From: JAGPUQ01 sp036677085
GTDB taxonomy: Bacteria > Pseudomonadota > Gammaproteobacteria > Pseudomonadales > Porticoccaceae
Length of the DNA: 64,000 nucleotides
NCBI GenBank assembly: GCA_036677085.1
Contig: JAKFFI010000004.1
Coordinates: forward strand, 235,100-299,099
Reading direction: 5' to 3'
The notes below the pieces were generated by a model. The model saw nothing but the letters and a program-made list of their open reading frames with translations. It did not search any database and was not told the DNA's origin. Positions 1 to 9,662 of the stretch are shown here, piece by piece. The position numbers and the translations under genes were made by a program. The number at the start of each line of letters is the position of its first letter. The first letter of the stretch is position 1.

Positions 1-1380
1 GTCAGCGCGAATGGGGCGGTGGACCCGGAACTCGCGCGCTTCAGTCATCGCTCGGCCGGGGTGCCGGGGACGGTGGCTGGACTCGCTCTCGCCCAGAAGA
101 AATACGGCACCCTGCCACTGGCGGTGGTGATGGCACCCGCCATTGCGCTTGCCGAACGGGGTATCCGGGTGACCCGGCCACTCGCGTTTTCACTCGCCGA
201 AGCGGCGCCGCGTCTCAAAAAATCCCCGGCTGCATCCGGCTACTACCTGCGGCCCGATGGCCAATCTCTGGCGCCGGGCCAGCATTGGCAACAACCGGAT
301 CTGGCGCGAACCCTGCGCCAGATATCCGACCAGGGGCCGCAGGCGTTCTACACCGGCCCCATCGCGGCGCGAATCATCGCGGAGATGGAAGCCCACGATG
401 GCCTGATCACGGCTCGGGATCTGGCTGAATACCAGCCAGTGGAACGCGCACCCGTGACCGGCACCTATCGCGGCCATCAGGTCGTTGCCATGCCACCGCC
501 CTCTTCCGGTGGGGTACATCTGATCCAGATGCTCAATGTGCTCGAGGGCTGGAATCTCGCCGAACTGGGCCACAACAGTGCGGCTTATCTGCACCGCCTG
601 ATCGAGACTATGCGCCGCGCCTATGCCGATCGCGGCGAGTATCTGGGCGATCCGGATTTCGTGTCGGTGCCGGTGGCCGAACTCACGTCGAAAGAGTACG
701 CCGCCCGACTGCGCGCGAGCATCGACCCGGCCCGCGCGACACCTTCCAGTGCCGTGGCACCGACCCTGAAAGCGCCCACCGAAAGCCCGCAGACCACCCA
801 TTTCTCGGTGTGGGATGCAAAGGGCAACCTGGTCAGCAACACCTACACCCTCAACTTCTCTTACGGCAGCGGCATCGCGGTCGCAGGCGCCGGCTTTCTG
901 CTCAACAACGAGATGGACGATTTTTCCGCGCAGCCCGGCGTGCCGAACGCCTACGGCCTGATCGGCGGCAGCGCCAATGCCATCGCAGCGCGCAAGCGAC
1001 CGCTGTCGTCGATGACACCGGCGCTCCTGTTCAAGGACGGCAAACCGGTACTGGTGACAGGCAGCCCCGGCGGACCCGTAATCATCACCGCCGTGCTGCA
1101 GACGATCCTGAATGTGGTCGATTTCGGCATGAACGTGGCGGACGCCTCCGCACAGCCGCGCATCCACCACCAGTGGCAACCCGATCAGGTGTTTTACGAA
1201 CCGGGTGTGAGCCCCGACACACTGAGCCTGCTCAGCGGCATGGGGCACAGGCTGACCCGCTCGCCGCGGATGCTGGGCCGCACCCAGAGCATCGGCAGCG
1301 ACGGTACGCTCCTCTACGGCGCCAGTGATACCCGCTGGCCCGGCGGCGAGGCCGCGGCCGTCGAGGCGATCGCGTATTGA
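1..1380 (+). CDS. ggt: gamma-glutamyltransferase, 5' end outside window
   Basis: Periplasmic N-terminal nucleophile hydrolase that cleaves or transfers the gamma-glutamyl group of glutathione. The frame is open from base 1, so the signal peptide and start of the large subunit lie upstream. The autocleavage site is the QTTHFS motif: the first Thr (codon at 793-795) should become the N-terminus of the small subunit. The substrate-binding elements MPPPSSGG, PLSSMTP and TGSPGG are all present, and similarity to E. coli GGT runs to the C-terminus. The stop codon is TGA at 1378-1380. The next operon follows on the same strand. Family assignment is secure; only the 5' part is missing. Confidence 0.95.
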   Translation, partial: VSANGAVDPELARFSHRSAGVPGTVAGLALAQKKYGTLPLAVVMAPAIALAERGIRVTRPLAFSLAEAAPRLKKSPAASGYYLRPDGQSLAPGQHWQQPDLARTLRQISDQGPQAFYTGPIAARIIAEMEAHDGLITARDLAEYQPVERAPVTGTYRGHQVVAMPPPSSGGVHLIQMLNVLEGWNLAELGHNSAAYLHRLIETMRRAYADRGEYLGDPDFVSVPVAELTSKEYAARLRASIDPARATPSSAVAPTLKAPTESPQTTHFSVWDAKGNLVSNTYTLNFSYGSGIAVAGAGFLLNNEMDDFSAQPGVPNAYGLIGGSANAIAARKRPLSSMTPALLFKDGKPVLVTGSPGGPVIITAVLQTILNVVDFGMNVADASAQPRIHHQWQPDQVFYEPGVSPDTLSLLSGMGHRLTRSPRMLGRTQSIGSDGTLLYGASDTRWPGGEAAAVEAIAY

Positions 1381-1522
1381 GCCCCTAAAGCGGACCGAAC
1401 TCGCCTCCGGCATCCTGCGGTATCCAGGCATGGCTACTCAGCACCGCTCGGAACCCGCGCTGCCATTCGCGCTCCAACCCCGGCACAATTCCGCCCCTTC
1501 CACAGTGACGATTCAGAACCCC

Positions 1523-2482
1523 ATGCCGCTCCGCGAACAACTGCACGCCTTGCTCCACCACCTCAACCACCGCGTCGTCGGCCAGCCGGGGCTCTGCCAG
1601 CGCCTGGTGATCGCGCTGCTCGCCGATGGCCACCTGCTGGTCGAAGGGGCACCCGGACTCGCCAAGACCCGCGCCATCAGTTCGCTGGCCGGCGCCATCG
1701 CCGCCGATTTCCACCGTATTCAATTCACGCCGGATCTGCTGCCGTCGGACATCACCGGCTCCGACATCTATCGTCCGGAAACCGGTTCCTTCAGCTTCCA
1801 ACCCGGCCCGCTGTTTCACAACCTGGTACTCGCCGACGAGATCAATCGCGCGCCCGCCAAGGTCCAGGCCGCGCTGCTGGAAGCCATGGGGGAACGCCAG
1901 ATCAGCGTGGGCGCCAGAACCTATCCGCTGCCGCCGCTGTTTCTGGTCATGGCCACCCAGAATCCCATCGAGCAGGAAGGCACCTATCCGCTGCCCGAAG
2001 CCCAGCTGGATCGCTTCCTTCTGCATGTGCTGGTCGATTATCCGGATGCGGCCGCCGAGCGCCGCATCCTGGCACTGGCCCGGGATGAAGCCGCCGGCAC
2101 CATGGGCGCGCCGTTTGTGCCTCTGACACAGGATGTGATCTTCGCCGCGCGCCGCGAAACCCTGGCCGTCCACATGGATCCCGCCGTCGAGGAATACCTG
2201 GTTCAACTGATTCTGGCGACAAGAAATACAAAGGGATATGGCGCTAATTTGAAAAACTGGATTCACTACGGCGCCAGTCCGCGCGCCACCATTGCGCTCG
2301 ACCGCTGCGCCCGCGTGATTGCCTGGCTGGACGATCGCGACTATGTCACTCCCGACGATATTCGCGACATCGCGGCCGATGTCCTGCGCCACCGGATCCT
2401 GCTCAACTTCGAGGCCGAAGCCGAAGGCATCACCACCAGCCAGGCCATCGCGCAGCTACTGACCGCCGTCCCCTCCGCCTGA
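1523..2482 (+). CDS. MoxR family AAA+ ATPase
   Basis: A 319-residue AAA+ ATPase, first gene of a MoxR/Bat operon. These ATPases act as chaperones with the von Willebrand factor A (VWA) proteins encoded next to them. Visible motifs are Walker A GAPGLAKT (residues 42-49), Walker B LVLADEINRA, and the family signatures ATQNPIEQEGTYPLPEAQLDRF split over two blocks. The frame opens further upstream, but the residues before ATG 1523 look unlike the family. The ATG gives the usual N-terminus, about 20 residues before VVGQ. No clear Shine-Dalgarno is visible. GTG 1505 is an alternative start. The DUF58 gene starts 10 bp after the stop. Confidence 0.9.
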   Translation: MPLREQLHALLHHLNHRVVGQPGLCQRLVIALLADGHLLVEGAPGLAKTRAISSLAGAIAADFHRIQFTPDLLPSDITGSDIYRPETGSFSFQPGPLFHNLVLADEINRAPAKVQAALLEAMGERQISVGARTYPLPPLFLVMATQNPIEQEGTYPLPEAQLDRFLLHVLVDYPDAAAERRILALARDEAAGTMGAPFVPLTQDVIFAARRETLAVHMDPAVEEYLVQLILATRNTKGYGANLKNWIHYGASPRATIALDRCARVIAWLDDRDYVTPDDIRDIAADVLRHRILLNFEAEAEGITTSQAIAQLLTAVPSA

Positions 2483-2492
2483 GCCGGATCCC

Positions 2493-3434
2493 ATGACGAA
2501 TTCCGACCCGGTACCGGGCGCCGTCGCGCCCACCGCCGAATACCTGGCGCGACTGCGCCACCATGCACGGCACCTCGGGCTGTTCCCGCGCCGCGTTGCC
2601 CGCACCACCGGCGGCGGTCACAGCTCGCGCCGGCGCGGACGCGGTATGGAGTTCGAGGAAGTGCGGGTCTATCAACCGGGCGACGACGTGCGCAGCATCG
2701 ACTGGCGCGTCACCGCGCGGCGCAGCGAAACGCACACAAAAGTGTTCCGCGAGGAGCGCGAACGGCCCCTGCATCTGGTCGTCGACCTGCGCCAGTCGAT
2801 GTTCTTCGGCAGCCAGCGCCTCAAGTCGACGGTCGCCTGCGAGCTGGCCGCGACCCTGGCCTGGGCGGGCGCCCGCGCCGGGGACCGCATCGGCGGCCTG
2901 GTCTTCGGCACCGCTACCGCGTACCACGTCCGCACCGGGCGCGGTCATCTGGGAGTGCTGCAACTGCTGCGCGCGCTGAGTGAAACCGCTGCGCAACTGG
3001 TCGCGCCGCAACCGGACCGCCACCATCTCGAACCCATGCTTGAGGAAGCACGGCGTATCGCCCATCCCGGCGCCGCCCTGTTCCTGATCAGCGATTTTTA
3101 CGACCTCGCGGACCAGTCCGGCGTCGAACGCCAACTGTTCGAACTGTCGCGCCACTGCGATATCACCCTGCTGGCGGTGCAGGATCCTCTGGAAACGGCA
3201 CTGCCGCCGCCCGGGCGCTACGGTGTCCGCACTGCGGCGAATCAGTTGCTGGTGATCGACAGCCGCAATCCCGACGTGCGGCGCGCATTCGAGCAGCGCG
3301 CCAACCGCAAAAGCGCCGACCTCCAGGCACTGGCGGGCCGGCTGAACCTGAGCCTGATCCGTGTCTCCACCGCCGAGGATCCACAACTGCTGCTGCGGCG
3401 CTACTACAGCAGCGCGCGCCGAGGCCATCGATGA
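2493..3434 (+). CDS. DUF58 domain-containing protein
   Basis: A 313-residue protein with the hallmark DUF58 block GRGMEFEEVRVYQPGDDVRS followed by DWRVTAR at about residues 50-75. DUF58 proteins are VWA-like and are nearly always encoded after a MoxR ATPase, as here. Their molecular role is not settled. The protein has no obvious signal peptide or long membrane segment. Its 3' end overlaps the next start by 4 bp (ATGA), indicating translational coupling within the Bat operon. Confidence 0.88.
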   Translation: MTNSDPVPGAVAPTAEYLARLRHHARHLGLFPRRVARTTGGGHSSRRRGRGMEFEEVRVYQPGDDVRSIDWRVTARRSETHTKVFREERERPLHLVVDLRQSMFFGSQRLKSTVACELAATLAWAGARAGDRIGGLVFGTATAYHVRTGRGHLGVLQLLRALSETAAQLVAPQPDRHHLEPMLEEARRIAHPGAALFLISDFYDLADQSGVERQLFELSRHCDITLLAVQDPLETALPPPGRYGVRTAANQLLVIDSRNPDVRRAFEQRANRKSADLQALAGRLNLSLIRVSTAEDPQLLLRRYYSSARRGHR

Positions 3435-3925
3435 CCCCGGATCCGCTGGCGCAATTGCGCGACATCCATCCCCCGCCGCCGCCCTCCTGGTGGCCGCCCG
3501 CTCCGGGCTGGTGGATCCTGGCCCTGCTGGTGATCCTGTGCGCCGGCTGGGTGCTGTTGGCCGTGCGGCGGCGCCACCGGGAACGGCGCTTCGCGCGCGA
3601 GGCCAGACGCCGCATCGATCGCTTGTGGCGCGACTTCGAGCGCAACGGCGACAGTGCGCGCCTGGCCAAGTCGCTGCTCGTGCTGGCCCGCCAGACCGCC
3701 CGCTCCACCCCGCTGCAGGAACCGAATGCCGCCTTGCCGACCGCTGCATTGCTGGCACTGATCGACGCCGCCAGCGATGGCAAATTAAGCGCCGCCCTGT
3801 CCCTCGATAAAATCGTCCGGCTGCTCTATGCGCCGGTGCCGGAAGCCCTTACCAAAAGCGAGGCGCGAGCCTTGTTTGTAGTGACGCGGGAATGGATTCG
3901 GCGCGCCGGAGGCCCGCTGTGGTAA
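3431..3925 (+). CDS. DUF4381 domain-containing membrane protein
   Basis: A 164-residue protein. A Pro/Trp-rich N-terminus leads into one transmembrane helix at about residues 28-46 (WWILALLVILCAGWVLLAV), followed by a basic cytoplasmic region. This is the arrangement of DUF4381 proteins found between DUF58 and BatA genes. The start overlaps the DUF58 stop by 4 bp. It is probably a membrane anchor or partner of the MoxR-VWA system; the function itself is unknown. Confidence 0.85.
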   Translation: MTPDPLAQLRDIHPPPPPSWWPPAPGWWILALLVILCAGWVLLAVRRRHRERRFAREARRRIDRLWRDFERNGDSARLAKSLLVLARQTARSTPLQEPNAALPTAALLALIDAASDGKLSAALSLDKIVRLLYAPVPEALTKSEARALFVVTREWIRRAGGPLW

Positions 3926-4908
3926 GTCTGGAGTGGCCCTGGCTGCTCGTGCTGACGCCACTGCCCTGGCTCTATCGACGCTGGCGGCGCGCAGCCGAAC
4001 TCCATCTCACCGCGCTGCGCGCTCCAGCCTATGCCGCACTGTTTCCGGACCAGGACACCACGACCGGTCGCAGCCAACACCACCGTGGGCGCCTCGCCCT
4101 GCTGGCACTGATCTGGCTCGCCCTGCTCGGCGCCGCCGCGCGGCCGGTGTGGACCGGCGCGCCCGCTGCCCTGCCTGCCAGCGGGCGCGATCTGCTGCTG
4201 GCGGTCGACATCTCGGGCAGCATGGAAATGCGCGACATGGAGAGCGGCGACAAGCTGGTGGACCGCCTCACCGCGATCAAGGCAGTGGTCGGCGACTTCG
4301 TGATACGCCGCCCCCAGGATCGCCTCGGGTTGATCCTGTTCGGCGGCGAGGCCTATCTCCACACGCCGCTGACCTTTGATCACCAGACCCTCAAGACGCT
4401 GCTCGACGAAGCCGTGATCGGCTTCGCCGGCGACGGTACCGCGATCGGCGATGCCATCGGGCTTGGGGTCAAGCGCCTGCGGGAGCGGCCCGACACCAGC
4501 CGCGTCCTGATCCTGCTCACCGACGGCGCCAACAACGCCGGCCAGATCACACCCGCTCAGGCGGCGCAACTCGCGGCGACCAACCACGTCCGCATCTACA
4601 CCATCGGGATCGGCGCCGACGAACTCATCCAGCGCACCCTCTTCGGCGCACGTCGCGTCAATCCCTCGGCCGATCTCGACGAAGCCGGGCTGCGGATGCT
4701 GGCCGATACCACCGGCGGTCGCTACTTCCGCGCGCGCAACCCCGCCGAACTCGATGCCATCTACCGCGAGCTGGACAGTCTCGAACCCGTGGCGCAGGCG
4801 CCCGACACCGTGCGTCCGCTGCGTTCCCTGGCACACTGGCCGTTGGCGGTTGCACTGTTCGCCAGCCTGGTGCTCGTCGTGGTGGCCCGGGAGGATCTGC
4901 GTGCCTGA
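3919..4908 (+). CDS. batA: VWA domain protein, BatA-like
   Basis: A 329-residue membrane-anchored VWA protein. The N-terminal aromatic segment (LEWPWLLVLTPLPWLYRR) and a second hydrophobic helix at about residues 59-75 precede the VWA domain. That domain has a complete metal-ion-dependent adhesion site, DISGS (D97, S99, S101). A C-terminal hydrophobic helix follows, so the domain should face the periplasm between membrane anchors. GTG 3919 is chosen because it overlaps the upstream stop and gives the usual BatA N-terminus; ATG 3892 would add nine residues. It is inferred to work with the MoxR ATPase and BatB in envelope or stress maturation. Confidence 0.85.
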   Translation: MVSLEWPWLLVLTPLPWLYRRWRRAAELHLTALRAPAYAALFPDQDTTTGRSQHHRGRLALLALIWLALLGAAARPVWTGAPAALPASGRDLLLAVDISGSMEMRDMESGDKLVDRLTAIKAVVGDFVIRRPQDRLGLILFGGEAYLHTPLTFDHQTLKTLLDEAVIGFAGDGTAIGDAIGLGVKRLRERPDTSRVLILLTDGANNAGQITPAQAAQLAATNHVRIYTIGIGADELIQRTLFGARRVNPSADLDEAGLRMLADTTGGRYFRARNPAELDAIYRELDSLEPVAQAPDTVRPLRSLAHWPLAVALFASLVLVVVAREDLRA

Positions 4909-6829
4909 ACCGTTGGAACTGATCCACCACTTTCAGTGGCTACGGCCCTGGTGGCTCCTGGCGATCCTGCCCGCCGCCGGGCTCGCCGTGCTGTTGCACC
5001 GGCGCCATGCCAGTGCGGGCGACTGGGCGCGCGTCATCGCCCCCGCTCTGCTGCCCTGGCTGCTGGAGCAGGACGCCGCGTCGCCGCGACAACGGCTGCC
5101 CTGGGTCATCCTCACCGCCTGGATCATCGCTGCGCTCGCGCTCGCCGGACCGAGCTGGCGCGATCTGCCGCAGCCGGTGTATCGCAGCGAACAGCCCCTG
5201 GTGATCCTGTTCGATCTGTCGCCGTCGATGCTGGCGCAGGACCTCAAACCCGACCGTCTCACCCGCGCCCGGCTCAAACTCATGGATCTGCTGGCGGCGC
5301 GCCATGAAGGCACCACCGCCCTCATCGCCTACGCCGGCGACGCCCATGTGGTCACGCCACTGAGCGACGATGCCCGCACCCTTGCCGCCCTGGTGCCCGC
5401 ACTGACGCCGGACCTGCTGCCAACGTCCGGCAGTGCCCCCGAAATCGCCCTCGCCAAGGCCCTCGCACTCCTCGCCAACGTGGGGGAGCAACAGGGCGAT
5501 ATCTTGCTGATCACCGACGGCGTCAGCCCGGAAGCCGCCGCCGCGATGACATCCCAGCTGGCGGAGGCCAACGCGGTCCGGCTATCGATACTCGCCGCCG
5601 GCACCGCGGCGGGCGCCCCGGCGCCCCTGCCCGGCGGTGGCTTTGTGCGCGACAAGTCCGGCAACATGCTGATTGCGAGGCTCGACCCCGCACCCTTGCA
5701 AGCGCTCGCCCGGCGCCACGGCGGGCGCTATGCGGAACTGAGCGCCGATAACCGCGACGTGGATATGCTGACCGAGGCTTTTACGGCCCATGCCCGCGCG
5801 CGCGCCATCGTGCTCCAGCAACACCGCGATACGCGACGCGACGAAGGCCCCTGGCTCGCCCTGCTGTTGCTGCCGTTTGCGGTGTTCGCCTGGCGGCGCG
5901 GATTGTTCGCGATACTGCTGCTGGCACCGCTGCTGGCGGGAACGCCACCGGCGCATGCACTGGAATGGCGGGATCTCTGGCAACGGCCGGACCAGCGCGG
6001 CCAACGCGCCCTGGATGCCGGCGACGCCGCCACCGCCCAGCAGGAATTCACCGATCCCGCCCGGCGCGGTACCGCCGCCTATCGCGCTGGCGATCTCGGC
6101 ACGGCGGCAACGGAGTTCGGCAAGGTGGACGCTGCCAGCGCCCACTACAACCGCGGCAATGCCCTGGCGCGCAGCGGCGATTATCCGGGTGCGATCGCCG
6201 CCTACGACCGCGCCCTGGAACTCGATCCCGGTCTCGCCGACGCCAGCTACAACCGCGAGCTGGTACAGCGCGCGCAACAGCAGCAACAGCAGGAACAAAA
6301 ACAGCAGCAACAAAAACAGCAGCAACAGCAGAGCCAGAACCAGGAGCAAAATGGCGAGGATGCCCAATCCGGCACGGGCGAGGGAGATCGACAGCCGCCC
6401 TCTGACACCGGCAATCAAGGCTCTCAGGGGCAGAACCAGTCGCAGCCAACAGACGGTGCAGAAAATTTCGAGAAACCCTCGACAGACGCAGCGTCCACCG
6501 GAAATCCATCGGAAAACGATACGTCCGGCGCCGAACCGCAAAATGGCAACGACGCCAAAAAACCGGATGCCGAGAGGATGACCGGCAACGACGAGAGCGC
6601 CACAACAGCCGGCGCAAAGCCCGACGCCGAGACCGCCGAACCCGGGGACGAGACCGGCACATCCACACCAGCGCAGGCGCCGACCCTGGAGGAGGTCCAG
6701 ATTCAGGAACAACAACTGCGCGCCTTGCCGGACGATCCCGGCGGTCTGTTACGGCGCAAGTTTCATCATGAGGCCCAGCAACGCGAGGAGCGCGGCGAGC
6801 GTCCGGCTGGGGCAGGAGAGCGCTGGTGA
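4901..6829 (+). CDS. BatB-BatC fusion: VWA domain plus TPR protein
   Basis: A 642-residue protein that joins two proteins usually encoded separately. Residues 1-85 carry two membrane segments. Residues about 98-280 form a VWA domain with an intact MIDAS (DLSPS, D105/S107/S109). After another hydrophobic stretch (about 315-350), a tetratricopeptide region contains the TPR signature AHYNRGNALARSGDYPGAIA at about residue 420. A long Gln-rich, then acidic low-complexity tail follows. GTG 4901 is preceded by GGGAGG at good spacing and overlaps the BatA stop by 8 bp. The 3' end overlaps BatD by 4 bp. Confidence 0.85.
   Translation: MPEPLELIHHFQWLRPWWLLAILPAAGLAVLLHRRHASAGDWARVIAPALLPWLLEQDAASPRQRLPWVILTAWIIAALALAGPSWRDLPQPVYRSEQPLVILFDLSPSMLAQDLKPDRLTRARLKLMDLLAARHEGTTALIAYAGDAHVVTPLSDDARTLAALVPALTPDLLPTSGSAPEIALAKALALLANVGEQQGDILLITDGVSPEAAAAMTSQLAEANAVRLSILAAGTAAGAPAPLPGGGFVRDKSGNMLIARLDPAPLQALARRHGGRYAELSADNRDVDMLTEAFTAHARARAIVLQQHRDTRRDEGPWLALLLLPFAVFAWRRGLFAILLLAPLLAGTPPAHALEWRDLWQRPDQRGQRALDAGDAATAQQEFTDPARRGTAAYRAGDLGTAATEFGKVDAASAHYNRGNALARSGDYPGAIAAYDRALELDPGLADASYNRELVQRAQQQQQQEQKQQQQKQQQQQSQNQEQNGEDAQSGTGEGDRQPPSDTGNQGSQGQNQSQPTDGAENFEKPSTDAASTGNPSENDTSGAEPQNGNDAKKPDAERMTGNDESATTAGAKPDAETAEPGDETGTSTPAQAPTLEEVQIQEQQLRALPDDPGGLLRRKFHHEAQQREERGERPAGAGERW
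6275..6349 (+). repeat. CAG/CAA glutamine-codon tract
   Basis: A run of CAA and CAG codons, with a few AAA and GAA, inside the BatB-BatC gene. It encodes a Gln-rich linker after the TPR region. The mixed CAA/CAG usage argues against recent slippage of a pure triplet, but the length probably varies between strains. Confidence 0.75.
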
Positions 6830-8547
6830 AGCTGCCATTCAACCCGCTGATCGCAAGCAGTCTGGTCCTGGCCGCGTGGCTACTGGCGGGGTTGCTGGCG
6901 ATATCCCCACCCGCCGCCGCCACGGAAGAGCTCGCTGCCAGCGTGGATCGCACCACGCTGACGAGCGGCGAGACCCTGGAGTTGACGTTGACGTATCCCG
7001 GCAAGGCAGCCGAGGATCCGGATTTTTCGCCCCTGGATACGGATTTCGAGATTCTCGACCGCAGCCGCCGCGATCAGATCAGCATGGTCAACGGCAGCTT
7101 CGATGCGACCAGTACCTGGCTTCTGACCCTGGCGCCCAAACGCGCCGGCGATCTGGAAATTCCGCCGCTGACCGCGGGTGACGCCCGAAGTCACGCCCTC
7201 AGCATCCGGGTGACGCCGAGTACCGGCGAGTCGGCCTCCGCGGAGCGTCCGGTATTTGCCGAGGCGATACTCGACAGGGATCAGGCGGTTCCCGGTGAAC
7301 AGGTGATGCTCATCCTGCGGCTCTACACCCGCATCGATCTGAGCAACCTCAGCATGGAGCCGCTCGCGGTACCGGGCGCCGAGCTCATCCAGACGGCGGA
7401 AAGCAAGTACCACAAGGACATTCAGGGCCAAACCTATCAGGTGATCGAGTTGCGCTATGCGCTGATCCCGGAACAGGACGGCGAGCTGAACATTCCCGGT
7501 GCGCGCTTCGGAGCACGCACACTGGAGAGTCGCGACCCCTTTGATCGCGTTTTCGGTGGCGGCGGCCGCCCGCTGCGCATCAGTTCCGAGCCGCGCACAC
7601 TCCATGTGACAGCGCGGCCGGCCGGCGCCGCCACCAACTGGCTGCCGGTACAGGCGCTGCACATCGAACAGAAGTGGAGCACCGCAACGCGCCAGGTTCA
7701 GCTCGGGGAGCCCATCACCCGCACCCTCACGCTCACCGCGATCGGCACCACCAGCGCCCGCATTCCGCCCCTTGAGCTGCCCGCGCCACGAGGCTACCGC
7801 AGCTATCCGGATCAGCCGGAACTGGACGACGACACCACCGCTGCCGGCGTGAGCGGGCGGCGCACCGAGAGCTTTGCGGTGGTGGCGGATCAGCCCGGCC
7901 CGCTGGTGCTGCCCCCCATCAGGGTGCGCTGGTGGAATACCACCACCCGGGCGTTCGAGGAAACCGAGGTTCCCGGAGCACGCTTCGAAATACTGCCGGC
8001 GGCCGGCGCTCCGCACGCTGCGGTGGTTGCACCGGTCGACACCCTTGCAGCGCCGGCAACCGAAGCCGTCCAGACCCCTGTGGCAACCGCCGCCGCTCCC
8101 GGCGGGACCACGCCCCTGCTCTACGGATTGATCGTCGGGAACGTGTTGCTGCTGTTGAGTACGCTGACCTTTGCGCTGCTCTGGCGCCGGGGCGGAACAA
8201 CGGTCGGCGCCGCCAGGGAACCGACGCCGCAGCGCGCGGACTTCAGCGCCGTCGAACGTGCCGCTGCGGCCGGTGACGGGGTGCGCCTGCGCGCGGCGAT
8301 TCTCGCCTGGGCGCGGGAACACTGGCAGGACGCCGGGATTGTCAGCCTGCGCCAGATCGCCGAGCGCGTCGGGAACGAGCAGCTGCGCACGGTTTTCCGC
8401 GCGCTCGACGACAGTTGCTATGCGCCGGGCGGCCGCCCGCCACCGAACCCGGAGGAATTGCTTGCGCAGCTCCGCACCCTGGCGAAAATACCGGCGGGCG
8501 AGCGCAAGAAACCCGGCCGCGATCTGCAACCGCTTTATCCCCGATAA
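6826..8547 (+). CDS. batD: BatD family protein
   Basis: A 573-residue protein with an N-terminal hydrophobic signal segment (about residues 8-30, ending PPAAAT), a large beta-rich extracytoplasmic region, a transmembrane helix at about residues 428-450 (YGLIVGNVLLLLSTLTFALLW) and a cytoplasmic C-terminal helical domain. This is the architecture of BatD ('oxygen tolerance') proteins. GTG 6826 overlaps the preceding TGA by 4 bp (GTGA). It is the last gene of the MoxR/Bat operon; no clear terminator follows in the 60-bp gap. Confidence 0.85.
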   Translation: MKLPFNPLIASSLVLAAWLLAGLLAISPPAAATEELAASVDRTTLTSGETLELTLTYPGKAAEDPDFSPLDTDFEILDRSRRDQISMVNGSFDATSTWLLTLAPKRAGDLEIPPLTAGDARSHALSIRVTPSTGESASAERPVFAEAILDRDQAVPGEQVMLILRLYTRIDLSNLSMEPLAVPGAELIQTAESKYHKDIQGQTYQVIELRYALIPEQDGELNIPGARFGARTLESRDPFDRVFGGGGRPLRISSEPRTLHVTARPAGAATNWLPVQALHIEQKWSTATRQVQLGEPITRTLTLTAIGTTSARIPPLELPAPRGYRSYPDQPELDDDTTAAGVSGRRTESFAVVADQPGPLVLPPIRVRWWNTTTRAFEETEVPGARFEILPAAGAPHAAVVAPVDTLAAPATEAVQTPVATAAAPGGTTPLLYGLIVGNVLLLLSTLTFALLWRRGGTTVGAAREPTPQRADFSAVERAAAAGDGVRLRAAILAWAREHWQDAGIVSLRQIAERVGNEQLRTVFRALDDSCYAPGGRPPPNPEELLAQLRTLAKIPAGERKKPGRDLQPLYPR

Positions 8548-8607
8548 CCATACCCACAATTACCGCGCGTCCGCGACGCAGCAACCCGATCCCGAGGGAA
8601 CCGACCG

Positions 8608-9048
8608 ATGACCATCTGGCACCGCCCCCTGACACTGGATGCGCTCAACCAGCCCTATCCCGACACCGCAAGCCACCATATGGGGATCGAATACGTGGAT
8701 TTCGGTCCGGATCACCTCACCGCGCGCATGCCGGTCAATGAAAAGACCCGTCAGCCCTACGGCATTCTCCACGGCGGCGCCTCCTGCCTGCTCGCCGAAA
8801 CCGTGGGCAGCCACGCCTCCATGCTCTGCCTCGATCCGGAAGCGGCGTACTGCGTCGGCCTGGAAATCAACGCCAACCACATCCGCCCGGCAACCCGGGG
8901 CCATGTGTATGCGACCGCACGCGCCATCCATCTGGGCCGCGCCACCCACGTCTGGGACATCCGTATCCTGGACGACGCCGACCAGCTGGTCTGCATCGCC
9001 CGCCTCACCATGATGGTCAGGACCGGGCGCGCGCCAAGCCCCGGCTAA
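8608..9048 (+). CDS. hotdog-fold thioesterase, PaaI/YdiI-like
   Basis: A 146-residue acyl-CoA thioesterase of the PaaI/YdiI branch. The active-site loop reads GILHGG, followed by the helix bearing the catalytic Glu (LLAETVGS). ATG 8608 is preceded by GAGGGA at 8599-8604. These proteins hydrolyse aromatic or medium-chain acyl-CoAs. The substrate cannot be read from the sequence, but the genome's many acyl-CoA enzymes make a catabolic or CoA-salvage role plausible. It converges on the DUF924 gene. Confidence 0.88.
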   Translation: MTIWHRPLTLDALNQPYPDTASHHMGIEYVDFGPDHLTARMPVNEKTRQPYGILHGGASCLLAETVGSHASMLCLDPEAAYCVGLEINANHIRPATRGHVYATARAIHLGRATHVWDIRILDDADQLVCIARLTMMVRTGRAPSPG

Positions 9049-9061
9049 GGCAGCGCGTGCT

Positions 9062-9655
9062 TCAAAACGCTGAGCCGGGTGTTTTGAGGAAAGCGATCTC
9101 CGCGGCGGTGGATTCGCGGCCAAGAATGGCATTGCGGTGGGGAAAGCGACCGAAACGGCGGATGACCTCGCCATGCCGGCGGGCGTAATCGCGGGCGTCG
9201 GCCAACAGCGCACGCGCTGCCGGTTCCGCCGCGGCGACCAGCGCCGCCATCAGGGCGATGCAAGCCTCCTGATCCGCCAGCACTTCGCTGTGCTCCAGCG
9301 GCAGATAGAGAAACAGCCGTTCCAGCGGATGCAATGACCTGTCGATGCCTTCCGCCAATGCCTGCCGGCACCAGCCGAGCGCGCGCGGATCGCCGGCAAA
9401 AGCCTGCGGTGTGCCCCGATAGATATTGCGGGTGAATTGATCGGTGAGGATCACCAGCGCCAGCAGGCCGGCGGGCGTCCGCGCCCAGCCGTCGCGTTCA
9501 CCCGCCAGCGCCTGCACCACCAGGGGTTCGAACCGCGCGCGAATATCGGCATCGGTGATCGGGTCCTTGCGCCACCACAGCCGCGCTCGGGCCGGATTGC
9601 GCAGCGCATCGGCGCGATCGGCGCCGAACCAGTAGTCGAGGACGGTTTCCGGCAT
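9062..9655 (-). CDS. DUF924 family protein
   Basis: A 197-residue protein matching DUF924, an all-helical TPR-like family of unknown function. The typical opening VLDYWFG, the block LVILTDQFTRNIYRGTPQAF, and the LYLPLEHSE motif are visible at the usual spacing. Length is normal for the family. It is convergent with the thioesterase and 7 bp from the tas stop, so it is probably co-transcribed after tas. Confidence 0.88.
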   Translation of the reverse strand: MPETVLDYWFGADRADALRNPARARLWWRKDPITDADIRARFEPLVVQALAGERDGWARTPAGLLALVILTDQFTRNIYRGTPQAFAGDPRALGWCRQALAEGIDRSLHPLERLFLYLPLEHSEVLADQEACIALMAALVAAAEPAARALLADARDYARRHGEVIRRFGRFPHRNAILGRESTAAEIAFLKTPGSAF

Positions 9656-9662
9656 CCCCGAA

